From positions 17,094 through 81,093 of the forward strand of contig JALCQM010000006.1 of the NCBI GenBank assembly GCA_022651245.1: 64,000 nt of DNA. Reading direction: 5' to 3'. Positions 1 through 8,751 of this stretch are shown piece by piece (the first letter of the stretch is position 1; every line of letters begins with the position of its first letter). The notes below the pieces were generated by a model that was given only the letters and a program-made list of their open reading frames with translations, was not told the origin of the DNA and made no database searches. This stretch comes from Lactobacillus sp. (lineage in GTDB: Bacteria; Bacillota; Bacilli; Lactobacillales; Lactobacillaceae). A program made the position numbers and the translations under genes.

Positions 1-1272
1 GTAACCGCCTTGTTGCAGCTCCACGCGGATATCGTCGAGGTCCTTCGGGGCGGCCAGCTCGATTTGGGTCATGATGCCAGTAAGGTAATCCAGCTCGGCT
101 TGATTTTCCGTCATCTGCTCGTGCACATAGGCCACCGCGTTGCGCAACTTTTGGTACTTGGCGAAATACTTCTGGGCATTCTTAGACGGCGAAAGTTGAT
201 TCGACAAGGTAATCTTCAGCGGCCGCATTTCATCATAGAAGTTAGGCAACGACACACTGGTCGCGCCGCGGTCGACTTGGCTCAAATACGTGGTCAAGAT
301 CTCCCCACGGATCCGGTAATCGTCAGCTTTTTCCGTCGCCTTCAAAGTGGCAGCCAGCTTCTTTTGCTTCTTTTGATCCTTATCGATCAAGTTTCTCAAG
401 GGGTGGATCAAGTTGCTGCCTAGCTGCCGCACGCGGTCATGCTCGGCTTTTTGTTCATAGAAGGCATCCAGCATCTGGCTCAACGTTGGGTAGCTTTGCG
501 CCGTACCCGGCAGGCTGTGATATGGGATTGCACTGAAATTGACCTTGTCGTCGGTGGTGATGGTCGGGGTCGGCTGGTCGAAAGCCGCGATGAAGTCGGC
601 CCAAGCGGCGTCGGCATCCCCGGCGGTCAAGCGGGTCGCTAACTCCTTGGCCGAATCAGCCGCCAAGCCTTGGTAGTGGCGCTGCAACAGTTGTGGCAGT
701 GCGACCCCGGTGGTTTTCATCAACTCGCGGTAGCCAAAACTGGCATCCGTAAACGGATCGACTTTATCTTGCTTTGGCGGCTGCACGTAATCTGCCCCTG
801 GCAGTAACAGCCGGTAGCGGTTTTGGTCCGGAGAGACGTGGTGGATCAAGTCCACGATCTTGTTGGTGCGCCGGTTGACCAAGGTGATGTTCGAATGCCG
901 GCCCATGAATTCGACCACGAGCCGCAGCGACAAGTCATCGCCGAGCTCATCGCGGGTCTTGAAGTCCAAATGCAAGACGCGGTCATTATCGACTTGTGCC
1001 AACCCCAAGAGGCTGGCGCTTTGCAGGTACTTGCGCAGGGTCATGGTGAAGGTGCTCGGCACGTCAGGATTGGTGAACGGGATGCGGGTGATCTGCGCGC
1101 GGGCGTATTCCGGATGCGCCGATAGTAGCAGCGGCCAGTTTTTGCGCGCCGCACGAATGGTCAAGATAATCTCGTTTTGATAAGGTTGTTGGATCTTGTT
1201 CACGCGCCCGCCGACTAGCAACTCGCTGAGCTCGGCGGCCATCGCGTGGGTGAATAGGCCATCGAATGACAT
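1..1272 (-). CDS. rqcH: RqcH (Rqc2 homolog, NFACT family), N-terminal part, cut by window edge
   Basis: An open frame runs from ATG at 1272 to the left edge (424 codons), so the C-terminal part of this family, usually about 570 residues, lies outside. The start has an AGGAGG-type ribosome site six bases upstream. The N-terminus MSFDGLFTHAM and the segment GGRVNKIQQP are typical of NFACT proteins. Asp97-Arg98 falls at the same numbering as the DR pair of Bacillus RqcH, known to be needed for recruiting tRNA-Ala. By family knowledge RqcH binds obstructed 50S subunits and adds alanine tails that mark stalled nascent chains for degradation. Older databases call the family fibronectin-binding protein FbpA. 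It is the only minus-strand gene left of 16.7 kb. Confidence 0.93.
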   Translation of the reverse strand, partial: MSFDGLFTHAMAAELSELLVGGRVNKIQQPYQNEIILTIRAARKNWPLLLSAHPEYARAQITRIPFTNPDVPSTFTMTLRKYLQSASLLGLAQVDNDRVLHLDFKTRDELGDDLSLRLVVEFMGRHSNITLVNRRTNKIVDLIHHVSPDQNRYRLLLPGADYVQPPKQDKVDPFTDASFGYRELMKTTGVALPQLLQRHYQGLAADSAKELATRLTAGDADAAWADFIAAFDQPTPTITTDDKVNFSAIPYHSLPGTAQSYPTLSQMLDAFYEQKAEHDRVRQLGSNLIHPLRNLIDKDQKKQKKLAATLKATEKADDYRIRGEILTTYLSQVDRGATSVSLPNFYDEMRPLKITLSNQLSPSKNAQKYFAKYQKLRNAVAYVHEQMTENQAELDYLTGIMTQIELAAPKDLDDIRVELQQGGY

Positions 1273-1413
1273 TAGGGGCCTCCTTTTATAGTAAAAACGT
1301 CTGCTACCTATTGTACCAGTTTTTACCGGGTCAATGTGACACGCCTTGAATGATACCGCCTCCAACTCGGCACATAGTTCAATTCTGCCGGCATTCATGG
1401 TAAAGTGGTATGG

Positions 1414-1419
1414 TATAAA
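1414..1419 (+). promoter_or_regulatory. -10 element (TATAAA) of degV promoter
   Basis: TATAAA lies 22 bases before the degV ATG at 1441. Transcription would begin near 1426, which rules out the longer reading that starts with GTG at 1405. No good -35 box is visible. Confidence 0.45.
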
Positions 1420-1440
1420 AATCAGAAGTGGGTGAATCGC

Positions 1441-2307
1441 ATGAAGATCGCCGTCGTCACCGACAGCACCGCGTATCTTTCAGAAGAACAGATCCAAGCC
1501 AACCACATCAAGGTCGTCCCGATCCCTGTGATCCTCGATGGTACCGTTTATGATGAAGGCAAGGATATCCAAACCGCCGACTACTATCGGCTCCTCCGCA
1601 CGGCCAAAACATTCCCGAATACGTCACAACCACCTTTAGGCGAAGTCTTGAAGCTCTATGAAGACCTCGCACACGAAGGTTACGATACCATCTTGAGCAT
1701 CCACTTGGCCAGCACCATTTCCGGCTTTGTCAACACGTTAAAAGGCGCCGCCAGTGAGATCCAAGACGCCAACGTCGTGGTTTATGATTCCCAGATCACC
1801 GTCATTTTAATGGGAGAGCTGGTTTTGACCGCCGCGCACATGGCCGAACAAGGCGCCGACGTCAACGCCATCATTGCGAAGATGGACGAATTGCGCGCCA
1901 CCACGGGTGAATATTTCATCGTCAATGATTTACAGAACCTGGTGCGCGGCGGCCGGCTATCTAACGCCGCCGGGTTCATCGGGGGGATGCTGAAGATCAA
2001 GCCGCTGTTGACCTTCGACGATGACAGCCACAAGATCGTCGCTTTCGAGAAGATCCGCTCGCTGAAAAAGGCTTATGCCCGAATCGAAGACTTATTCACG
2101 GCAGAACTTGAGCGGGTCGATTATCCCCTCAAAGCCTGGGTGATCCACGCCAACGACCCGGAAGCCGCCGCTCAGTGGCAACAAGCCTTGACCACGAAGT
2201 TCCCCCAAGTCCACTTTGAAACGTCATATTTTGGTCCCGTGATTGGCACGCACCTTGGCGAGCGCGCCATCGCTTTAGGCTGGATCAAAGACGACCCACA
2301 AGAATAA
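1441..2307 (+). CDS. DegV family fatty-acid-binding protein
   Basis: 288 residues from ATG 1441, the expected length for DegV/FakB proteins. The N-terminus MKIAVVTDSTAYL is the family signature, and the segment HLASTISGFVNT corresponds to the loop that holds the fatty-acid carboxylate. The known role of FakB proteins is to present a bound fatty acid to the kinase FakA, making acyl-phosphate for phospholipid synthesis; whether this copy does so is inferred. The frame extends upstream to GTG 1405, but that codon precedes the -10 box, and a GGGTGA ribosome site fits ATG 1441. It is a single-gene unit closed by a strong terminator. Confidence 0.9.
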   Translation: MKIAVVTDSTAYLSEEQIQANHIKVVPIPVILDGTVYDEGKDIQTADYYRLLRTAKTFPNTSQPPLGEVLKLYEDLAHEGYDTILSIHLASTISGFVNTLKGAASEIQDANVVVYDSQITVILMGELVLTAAHMAEQGADVNAIIAKMDELRATTGEYFIVNDLQNLVRGGRLSNAAGFIGGMLKIKPLLTFDDDSHKIVAFEKIRSLKKAYARIEDLFTAELERVDYPLKAWVIHANDPEAAAQWQQALTTKFPQVHFETSYFGPVIGTHLGERAIALGWIKDDPQE

Positions 2308-2318
2308 AACATGGCTGT

Positions 2319-2360
2319 ACGCCTTCCCCCACGACTCGAATCGCGGGGGGAGGCGTTTTT
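2319..2360 (+). terminator. Intrinsic terminator after degV
   Basis: ACGCCTTCCCCC and GGGGGGAGGCG form a long GC-rich stem, followed by TTTTTTG. It closes the degV unit. Confidence 0.9.
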
Positions 2361-2409
2361 TGTTCGATGATCATCGCCGACAACGAAGCGCTATAGTAAA
2401 TTGTGATAC

Positions 2410-2415
2410 TATAAT
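2410..2415 (+). promoter_or_regulatory. -10 element (TATAAT) of the NUDIX gene
   Basis: A perfect TATAAT lies 25 bases before the NUDIX ATG, right after the degV terminator. The -35 region is weak. Confidence 0.55.
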
Positions 2416-2440
2416 TAGTAATCAGGGGAGTGTGATTTTA

Positions 2441-3001
2441 ATGTTTATCCAACCAACCAACGAAACTGGCCGCATCTTGTCTTCACGCAACATCTATTCT
2501 GGCCATATTTTTAACATTGTCCAACAAACGATCGAAACACCTGACGGGCTGCGCGTCGAGCGGGAATTGATCAAGCACCTGCCGGCGGTGGCCTTATTGG
2601 CGATCACGGCCGATGATCAAGTCTTGGTCAACCGCGAATACCGCGTTGGGATCAACGCCGAAGCCTTCGCGCTACCGGCTGGCTTGATCGATCCCGGGGA
2701 AACCCCGGAAGCGGCCGCCAAGCGGGAGCTCGAAGAAGAAACGGGTTACATTGCCCAAGCGCTACAACCACTGTGCGCAGTGCGCTCTAGTGAAGGGATG
2801 ACCGATGAAGTGGTCCACTTGTATCACGCCACGATCGATCCCAGCGCGCGGACCCCGCAACATTTTGACCGCGACGAGTTCGTCACCAGTGAGCTGGTCC
2901 CGCTGTCCGAGGTGATCGCAGCGGTCAAAGACGGGCGTATCGCCTCGGCACAAAGCGTCTCCGCCTTGAGCTATTACATGGCCTTCGTGCGCCAAGGATA
3001 A
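2441..3001 (+). CDS. NUDIX hydrolase, probable ADP-ribose pyrophosphatase
   Basis: 186 residues from ATG 2441, preceded by GGGGAG. The complete Nudix box GX5EX7REUXEEXGU is visible at about residues 81-103 (GLIDPGET, then RELEEETGY), with the metal-binding Glu residues intact. The N-terminal segment (SSRNIYSGHIFNI) resembles ADP-ribose pyrophosphatases of the NudF/YqkG type, which cleave ADP-ribose to AMP and ribose 5-phosphate. The exact substrate cannot be read from sequence. The frame is open further upstream, but that stretch contains the -10 box, so the later ATG is preferred. The his T-box promoter begins only 18 bases after its stop. Confidence 0.9.
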   Translation: MFIQPTNETGRILSSRNIYSGHIFNIVQQTIETPDGLRVERELIKHLPAVALLAITADDQVLVNREYRVGINAEAFALPAGLIDPGETPEAAAKRELEEETGYIAQALQPLCAVRSSEGMTDEVVHLYHATIDPSARTPQHFDRDEFVTSELVPLSEVIAAVKDGRIASAQSVSALSYYMAFVRQG

Positions 3002-3018
3002 TTTTTTGACGTGAAGGG

Positions 3019-3046
3019 TTGACTTCTTTTTGAAAACGGCTATTAT
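3019..3046 (+). promoter_or_regulatory. Promoter of the histidine operon
   Basis: TTGACT at 3019-3024, a 16-base spacer, then TATTAT at 3041-3046 (TATGAT overlaps at 3044). Transcription should start near 3053, just before the T-box leader. Confidence 0.75.
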
Positions 3047-3054
3047 GATAGACA

Positions 3055-3359
3055 TATTAAATAAACGTTAATCAAATGAAGTTGTGATTAGAAACCGCGT
3101 GTTGTTCAGGGTGTTAAGAGAGTCCCGTTAGCTGAGAAGGGATCGCTACCCAACACGTCCACATCTATGAACTTGGTGATTGAATCGAGTAGGTCGCCAC
3201 GCAGGAATTGCGTTATCATAGCTACCGTTTTTGCGATCGCTTCGGCCGCCGCAGATCGGCAGTGTGAGGCTGACTTCGCGAGGAGTCGGCGAACAGAGGT
3301 GGAACCGCGGTGAATGAATCGTCCTCGATGAGCAAACGCTCATCGTGGGCGATTTTTTT
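3055..3359 (+). promoter_or_regulatory. T-box riboswitch, histidine specifier (CAC), before hisZ
   Basis: The T-box core AGAGGTGGAACCGCGG is at 3295-3310. It is followed by a terminator stem (ATCGTCC at 3318 with GGGCGAT at 3347, and an inner TCGATGAGC/GCTCATCG stem) and a run of T. Stem I closes by pairing of AATCA 3070-3074 with TGATT 3177-3181 and AAGTT 3079-3083 with AACTT 3170-3174. The apical AGAGAG ... GCTGAGAA motif lies at 3115-3140. The 3' side of the specifier loop carries CAC at 3160-3162, a His codon, in the right place relative to the kink-turn. Uncharged tRNA-His should favour antitermination, so the operon responds to histidine shortage. CAT at 3162-3164 is the alternative reading. 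Confidence 0.9.
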
Positions 3360-3395
3360 GTCCCGTCACAACACATTCGAGAAAGAAGGTTCAAT

Positions 3396-4526
3396 ATGTC
3401 AAAACGTAATTTACCCGTTGGCACGCGCGACGAATTCGGTCCGGAAACAGAACGCAAAGCACAGCTGACCCAGCTCTTACAAGAACGCTTCACCCAGCAA
3501 GGCTTCCATCCGATCAAGACGCCGGTGATGGAATACCGCGCCGTCTTTGACGCTATGGCGCCAACACCGGAGAATGCCTACCAATTTCTCGAAGAAACTG
3601 GCGAGACCTTAGTCCTACGTCCTGACTTGACCTTACCGATCGCCCGGGTAATGAGCACCACCGGCATCACCCCGCCGACGAAGTGGTGTTACACCGGCGA
3701 CGTGTTTCGAATCAAAAAGCGCCACTCCGGGGGGTACAACCAGATCACCCAAAGCGGCGTCGAGATCATCGGCTACCAAAGCCTCAAGGCAGAATGGGAA
3801 TGCTTGTTGCTCGCAGCCGGCATCTGTGCCGAACTACAGCTGACTGACGTCACGTTAGAACTTAGCGATGCTAGCTTCGTTGACACCGTGTTGGCCCAAC
3901 TGCCTGCAACTAACCAAGCCGCCTTGAAACAAGCCTTGTTCAACAAGGACCTGACCGCTTACGACCAACTACTAAAGCGCCTGCCAAAAGGGCCATTGAC
4001 TGACTTCTTAGCGGATTGGCCTTGGCTATTTGGCCCAGCCGACCAAGTCCTAGCCAAGCTGCCAGCTGATGCGACCATTCAAGCCAGCGTGGCGGACTTG
4101 CGCAAAACCATCAGCTTCTTGCAGGCGAATTGCCCGGACCTACAGTTGACCATTGACTTATCCAGCCAGTCCCCACAACCGTACTACACGGGATTAGTCT
4201 TCCACGGCTACCGGCCAGAAGCGAACGACTACCTGTTCAGCGGCGGCCGTTACGACCGGTTGCTGTCCAGCTTCCAACAAACCCGTCAGCCTGCCGTGGG
4301 GTTCAGCTTCGACCTCGATGCCTTAGCTGCGACCCTGCCGCAAAAGGCGCCGGAGAAGCCGACCTTGATCTACTTTACCGATAACCAATGGGCGCAAGCG
4401 CAAGCCTTAGCCGCTAAAACCCCGAATGCGAGCCTGTGTTTAGCCGATTCGCTCGCCGCAGCCACGCGGCAAGCCCAAAGCTTAGGGGCGACGTTGCTCG
4501 ATCTCAGTCAGGAGGCACCACAATGA
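3396..4526 (+). CDS. hisZ: ATP phosphoribosyltransferase regulatory subunit HisZ
   Basis: 376 residues, a class II histidyl-tRNA synthetase-like protein without the anticodon-binding part. It contains the synthetase-like segments PVMEYRAVFDAM, LVLRPDLTLPIAR and a late SGGRYDRLL. HisZ pairs with short-form HisG to make the first enzyme of histidine synthesis and carries feedback control. ATG 3396 is preceded by AGAAAGG and follows the T-box terminator. Its stop overlaps the hisG start (ATGA), a sign of translational coupling between partner subunits. A true HisS is less likely because of the operon context and the immediately following short HisG. Confidence 0.95.
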   Translation: MSKRNLPVGTRDEFGPETERKAQLTQLLQERFTQQGFHPIKTPVMEYRAVFDAMAPTPENAYQFLEETGETLVLRPDLTLPIARVMSTTGITPPTKWCYTGDVFRIKKRHSGGYNQITQSGVEIIGYQSLKAEWECLLLAAGICAELQLTDVTLELSDASFVDTVLAQLPATNQAALKQALFNKDLTAYDQLLKRLPKGPLTDFLADWPWLFGPADQVLAKLPADATIQASVADLRKTISFLQANCPDLQLTIDLSSQSPQPYYTGLVFHGYRPEANDYLFSGGRYDRLLSSFQQTRQPAVGFSFDLDALAATLPQKAPEKPTLIYFTDNQWAQAQALAAKTPNASLCLADSLAAATRQAQSLGATLLDLSQEAPQ

Positions 4527-5149
4527 CGCTAAAAATCGCACTGACCAAAGGCCGTACCGAAAAACAGGTGCTGCCACTACTGGAACAAGCGGGGATGACC
4601 GTTGCGCCGATCCGGAACAAGGGGCGCCGCCTCATTTTCAATGACGATCCGCAATACCACACGATTCTTGCCAAAGGCCCCGACGTGTTGACCTACCTCA
4701 ACCGCGGCGCGATGGACATCGGCATCGTTGGTAGCGATATTCTCGACGAGCAGCGCAACCCGCAATACGATATGCTCGACCTCAAAACCGGGCAGTGTCG
4801 GTTCGTTTTAGCCTCGACTGCGGATTTTGACCCGGGGCAGACGCGGCGTAAGATCATCGCCACCAAGTACCCGAACATCACCCAAGACTATTTTGCCACG
4901 ATCGGCGAAGACGTCGAGATCATCAAGATCGAAGGCTCCGTCGAGTTGGCCCCGCTGGTCGGCTTGGCAGACGCGATCGTCGACATCGTCGAAACTGGTA
5001 GCACCTTACGCGAAAACAATTTACAAGTTTTCGCCGAATTACAGCCGGTTTCCACGCACTTAGTGGTCAACCGCCTTGCCTTAAAGCAAAAGCAATCCGA
5101 GATCCAAGCCTTGATCCAAAACTTACAACAAGCCATCCAGGAGGACTAA
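4523..5149 (+). CDS. hisG: ATP phosphoribosyltransferase catalytic subunit, short form
   Basis: 208 residues, the length of short HisG enzymes that lack the C-terminal regulatory domain and depend on HisZ. It joins ATP and PRPP to give phosphoribosyl-ATP, the committed step. The PRPP-binding loop is visible as ADAIVDIVETGSTLRENNL. ATG 4523 overlaps the hisZ TGA; an AGGAGG lies within the hisZ 3' end at the correct distance. hisD follows two bases after the stop. The frame continues upstream into hisZ, but that is an artefact of overlap. Confidence 0.97.
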   Translation: MTLKIALTKGRTEKQVLPLLEQAGMTVAPIRNKGRRLIFNDDPQYHTILAKGPDVLTYLNRGAMDIGIVGSDILDEQRNPQYDMLDLKTGQCRFVLASTADFDPGQTRRKIIATKYPNITQDYFATIGEDVEIIKIEGSVELAPLVGLADAIVDIVETGSTLRENNLQVFAELQPVSTHLVVNRLALKQKQSEIQALIQNLQQAIQED

Positions 5150-5151
5150 CC

Positions 5152-6429
5152 ATGAAAATTTTAACCGGTAGTTTTGAGCAACTCGCTCAACAAGTCACGC
5201 AACGCGAACAACAAGCCGCCAGCAAGCCAGAAGTGGAAGCCGCCGTCGCCGCGATCATCGACAATGTCCGCACGAATGGGGATGCGGCCTTAAAAGCCTA
5301 CTCTGAACAGTTCGATAAGGTCCAGATCGATGATTTCAAGGTCAGCCAAAAAACGATCGATGCCGGCTATGCCAGCTGTTCACAAGAATTGCTCGACGCA
5401 CTGTTGTTAGCGAAAAAGAACATCACCAGCTACCACGAAAAAGAGGTCTCGCGCGGCTTCATCGATAGCGAACAACCGGGGGTCATCCGCGGCCAGAAGC
5501 TGACGCCGTTAGCCGCCGTCGGCCTGTACGTGCCGGGCGGTACCGCCGCTTATCCATCAACCATCATGATGGCGGCCTTACCGGCTAAAATCGCTGGTGT
5601 CAAGCAAATCATCATGGTGACACCGCCGCAAGCCGATGGCATCAATCCCGCCGTGTTGGCCGCCGCTAAAATTGCCGGTGTTGACGCCGTCTACCAAGTC
5701 GGTGGCGCCCAAGCCGTCGCGGCGCTGGCCTTTGGGACGGAAAGCATCCCCCGAGTCGACAAGATCATGGGCCCCGGGAACATTTTCGTCGCGACGGCCA
5801 AGAAGCAAGTCTTTGGCCAAGTCGCCATCGACATGATCGCCGGCCCGTCTGAAATCGGCATCATCGCCGACGGTAAAGCCAAACCAGCACAAGTTGCCGC
5901 CGATCTGCTCAGCCAAGCCGAACACGATAAGCTGGCCCGCCCGATGCTCGTCACCGACAGCCAAGCCCTCGCCGACGCTGTCAACGGCGAGCTTGACAAG
6001 CAGCTCGCGACCTTACCGCGCCAAGCAATCGCCACTGCCAGCGTTAACGATGAAGGCTTCATCGCCGTCGTTGACAACCTGAACGCCGCCTTCAAGCTGA
6101 TGAACTTGATCGCTCCAGAACACTTGGAAGTGCAAGTCGATGAACCGATCAGCTACCTCAACCAAATTCAAAACGCCGGCTCCGTCTTCTTAGGCCGCAC
6201 CGCCTCCGAACCACTCGGCGATTACGTCGCTGGCCCAAACCACATCCTGCCAACCGCTGGCACCGCACGCTTCTTCTCACCACTAGGGGTCGAAGACTTC
6301 GTCAAACGCATCCAATTCATCCAATATACCCCAGAAGCCCTAGGCAAAGAAGCCAAAGCCATCACCACCTTAGCCCGCACGGAAGGCCTAGAAGCCCACG
6401 CAAGAGCAATCGAATCACGATTTAATTAA
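5152..6429 (+). CDS. hisD: Histidinol dehydrogenase
   Basis: 425 residues, full length. It catalyses the last two steps, oxidising histidinol to histidine with NAD. Family segments are clear: GLYVPGGTAAYPST, GPGNIFVATAKK, IAGPSEIGIIAD, SQAEHDKLARP and the late PTAGTARFFSPLGVEDF. ATG 5152 follows CAGGAGG. The stop TAA at 6427-6429 is followed directly, with no spacer, by the first base of repeat array A, so about 400 bases of repeats separate hisD from hisB although both belong to one operon. Confidence 0.98.
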   Translation: MKILTGSFEQLAQQVTQREQQAASKPEVEAAVAAIIDNVRTNGDAALKAYSEQFDKVQIDDFKVSQKTIDAGYASCSQELLDALLLAKKNITSYHEKEVSRGFIDSEQPGVIRGQKLTPLAAVGLYVPGGTAAYPSTIMMAALPAKIAGVKQIIMVTPPQADGINPAVLAAAKIAGVDAVYQVGGAQAVAALAFGTESIPRVDKIMGPGNIFVATAKKQVFGQVAIDMIAGPSEIGIIADGKAKPAQVAADLLSQAEHDKLARPMLVTDSQALADAVNGELDKQLATLPRQAIATASVNDEGFIAVVDNLNAAFKLMNLIAPEHLEVQVDEPISYLNQIQNAGSVFLGRTASEPLGDYVAGPNHILPTAGTARFFSPLGVEDFVKRIQFIQYTPEALGKEAKAITTLARTEGLEAHARAIESRFN

Positions 6430-6807
6430 ACCAGAGCGAAGCAAGCCGCTTTTAGCAATGTGTGTAAGGCGGCCTGGGTGCGTCGCGGTACGCGGCGTGA
6501 CCGGGACGACTTACACGCAATTGCGTTGGCTTGCGCAGCTCGCCGAAGAAAACCCAGAGCGAAGCAAGTCGGTTTTAGCAATGTGTGTAAGGCAGCGTGG
6601 GTGCGTACCGGCAACGCCGGTGCGTGACCGCGATGACTTACACGCAATTGCGTTGGCTTGCGCAGCTCGCCGAAGAAAACCCAGAGCGAAGCAAGCCGGG
6701 TTTAGGAGAATGTATAAGATAGCCTGGTCGTTGTGCGGCAAAGCCGTGCAGCGGCCGGGATAGCTTATACGCTTCTCCGTTGGCTTGCGCAACTCGCCGA
6801 AGAACCC
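6430..6807 (+). repeat. Repeat array A: three tandem hairpin units between hisD and hisB
   Basis: Units at about 6430-6551, 6552-6676 and 6677-6806. Each starts ACCAGAGC or ACCCAGAGC and ends near GCCGAAGAA. Paired blocks are GAGC/GCTC, GCAAGCC/GGCTTGC, then GCAAT/ATTGC plus GTGTAAG/CTTACAC in units 1-2 and GGAGAA/TTCTCC plus GTATAAG/CTTATAC in unit 3. An inner CCTGG/CCGGG pair in units 1 and 3 becomes CGTGG/CCGCG in unit 2. The apical loops also form short hairpins and differ between units. The unpaired TTTA-G and GTT spacers stay the same. Co-varying arms show that the fold is kept, not the sequence. No coding function is supported. Confidence 0.95.
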
Positions 6808-6841
6808 AAATCACCCCGCACCTAACCAAGGAGGTTACCCC

Positions 6842-7426
6842 ATGCGTCAAGCAACTATTACCCGTAACACTAAAGAAACTAAGATCAGCGTCAGCTTGAA
6901 CCTCGATGACTATTCAACAATCGAGATTGATACCGGCATCGGCTTTTTCGATCACATGCTCAATGCGTTTGCCAAGCACGGGCGCTTCGGCCTTGTGGTC
7001 AAAGCAGACGGCGACTTAAACGTTGATCCGCACCACACGACAGAAGACGTCGGCATCGTGATCGGCGAGTGCTTCAAGCAAGAGCTAGGCGATAAAGCGG
7101 GGATCGAACGTTTCGGGACCGCCTTTGTCCCGCTAGACGAAACGTTGAGCCGGGTCGTGATCGACTTATCCGGGCGCGCCTACCTCGTCTTTGAAGCCGA
7201 ATTCGACAACCCCAAGCTGGGCGGCTACGACACGGAGGTCACGCAAGACTTTTTCCAGGCTTTCGCGTTTGCTGCGGAGTTGAACCTTCACGCCACCGTT
7301 TTGTACGGGCGCAATACCCACCACAAGATCGAGACGCTTTTCAAAGCCCTCGGCCGCGCCATGCGCGCCGCGGTGACGCTTAATCCAGAAGTGCAAGGAA
7401 TCCCATCGACCAAAGGAGTGATTTGA
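6842..7426 (+). CDS. hisB: Imidazoleglycerol-phosphate dehydratase
   Basis: 194 residues, monofunctional HisB without the N-terminal phosphatase of enteric bacteria. It dehydrates imidazoleglycerol phosphate to imidazoleacetol phosphate. The two metal-binding repeats are visible: [12 protein letters not shown] with [11 protein letters not shown], and [15 protein letters not shown] with [19 protein letters not shown] 6842 is preceded by AAGGAGG; the longer upstream frame runs back into repeat array A and is rejected. The stop overlaps the hisH start by one base (TGATG). Confidence 0.97.
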   Translation: MRQATITRNTKETKISVSLNLDDYSTIEIDTGIGFFDHMLNAFAKHGRFGLVVKADGDLNVDPHHTTEDVGIVIGECFKQELGDKAGIERFGTAFVPLDETLSRVVIDLSGRAYLVFEAEFDNPKLGGYDTEVTQDFFQAFAFAAELNLHATVLYGRNTHHKIETLFKALGRAMRAAVTLNPEVQGIPSTKGVI

Positions 7427-8052
7427 TGCTGGCAGTGATCGATTACGATACGGGCAACGTCCGTAACGTCAAAAAGGCTTTAGACTACCTCAACATTGCG
7501 AACACCTTAACCAGTGATCCCGTTGTGATTGCCCAAGCCGATGGTCTGATTTTACCCGGCGTGGGGGCCTTCCAAAAAGCGATGGCCGAACTCGAAAAGC
7601 GCCACTTAGTGCAAGTCTTGCAACAACAGGCCGCCGCCGGGCAACCGATGCTAGGCATCTGCTTAGGAATGCAATTGCTATTTGACCGCAGTGAGGAGTT
7701 CGGCGATTCGACCGGCTTAGGCTTATTGCCAGGTGCAGTGGTCGCCATCCCCGAAAAAGTCGGCTTAAAGGTCCCACACATGGGCTGGGACACCAACCAA
7801 GGCAAGGCGAATAACCGCTTTGGTCAAATCTTTGACCAAGAAGCCACGTACTTCGTGCACTCATTTTACGTTCAAACCGCGGCCAAAAATATTGCCGCTA
7901 CAGTGAATTACGGGGTCACCATCCCCAGCGTCGTGCAACAAAACAACGTGGTGGGGATGCAATTCCACCCAGAAAAAAGTGGCCAAGTCGGCTTAGCCGG
8001 GCTCAAGGCCTTCAAGGAGATGTGTGCAGATGCAGCTTTTTCCCGCAATTGA
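7426..8052 (+). CDS. hisH: Imidazole glycerol phosphate synthase, glutaminase subunit
   Basis: 208 residues, class I glutamine amidotransferase. The catalytic triad is visible as Cys79 (GICLGMQLLF), His181 and Glu183 (QFHPEKSG). With HisF it uses glutamine-derived ammonia to form imidazoleglycerol phosphate and AICAR. ATG 7426 overlaps the hisB stop; a TTG one codon upstream is less likely. Its 3' end overlaps hisA by 23 bases. Confidence 0.97.
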   Translation: MLAVIDYDTGNVRNVKKALDYLNIANTLTSDPVVIAQADGLILPGVGAFQKAMAELEKRHLVQVLQQQAAAGQPMLGICLGMQLLFDRSEEFGDSTGLGLLPGAVVAIPEKVGLKVPHMGWDTNQGKANNRFGQIFDQEATYFVHSFYVQTAAKNIAATVNYGVTIPSVVQQNNVVGMQFHPEKSGQVGLAGLKAFKEMCADAAFSRN

Positions 8053-8749
8053 CCTCCTCAACGGTCAAAGTGTGCGCTTATTCCAAGGCGATTACGCGCA
8101 AGTCTCAACCATCAATGCCGACCCGCTAGTCCAAGCTCAAGCGATTCAACAAGCGGGCTTAACCAACCTCCACCTGGTCGATCTCGACGGCGCCAAAGCC
8201 GGACAACCGCAAAACTTAGCGACGATCACGCGGCTGCGCCAAAACACCGACTTGTTCATCGAAGTAGGTGGCGGTATCCGCACCTTAGCGACCATCCGCC
8301 AATACTTGGCGCTTGGGATCAACCGGGTGATCTTAGGCAGTATCGCTCTCAAAGCCCCTGACTTGGTCAAGCAAGCCTTGAGCGAATTCGGCGCCGATCA
8401 GATCGTGATCGGCATCGACGCCAAAAACGATCGCGTGGCGACAGAAGGGTGGCTCGAAACCAGTCGCACCACGACTGCAGACTTGGTCGCTGCTATGGCG
8501 CAGGCTGGCGCCACCACCTTCATCGTCACGGATATCGCCAAAGACGGCACCCTAGCTGGCCCTAATGTGACCATGTTGCAAAAGCTGCACACGCAGTTTC
8601 CGGCACTGACTTTCGTGGCTTCCGGTGGAATGCGAACCCCACAAGACCTGACCGATTTGCAGGCGGCAGGCATCGACCACGCCATCATTGGCAAAGCCCT
8701 GGCAGCTGGAAGTATCACCTTGGCACAACTCAAAGCATTGGAGGGATAA
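8030..8749 (+). CDS. hisA: Phosphoribosylformimino-AICAR-phosphate isomerase
   Basis: 239 residues, a TIM barrel that isomerises ProFAR to PRFAR. Catalytic Asp8 is in FPAIDLLNG, and the second catalytic Asp is in [17 protein letters not shown] 8030 is favoured over GTG 8024 because AAGGAG ends ten bases before it and the usual N-terminus is MQLFPAID. The gene lies between the two halves of the HisH/HisF synthase and overlaps hisH. Confidence 0.96.
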   Translation: MQLFPAIDLLNGQSVRLFQGDYAQVSTINADPLVQAQAIQQAGLTNLHLVDLDGAKAGQPQNLATITRLRQNTDLFIEVGGGIRTLATIRQYLALGINRVILGSIALKAPDLVKQALSEFGADQIVIGIDAKNDRVATEGWLETSRTTTADLVAAMAQAGATTFIVTDIAKDGTLAGPNVTMLQKLHTQFPALTFVASGGMRTPQDLTDLQAAGIDHAIIGKALAAGSITLAQLKALEG

Positions 8750-8751
8750 GT

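Noticed and set aside
1405..1440. Longer DegV N-terminus from GTG 1405
   Set aside because: The extension contains the -10 box; the family starts at MKIAVVTDST.
3134..3141. GAGAAGGG, the SpoIIIE/SRS motif of B. subtilis, left of dif
   Set aside because: A single copy inside a structured T-box leader; one 8-mer is not evidence.
6426..6850. Several open frames on both strands across array A
   Set aside because: All follow the repeat period, none has a ribosome site, and hisB has a clear start at 6842.
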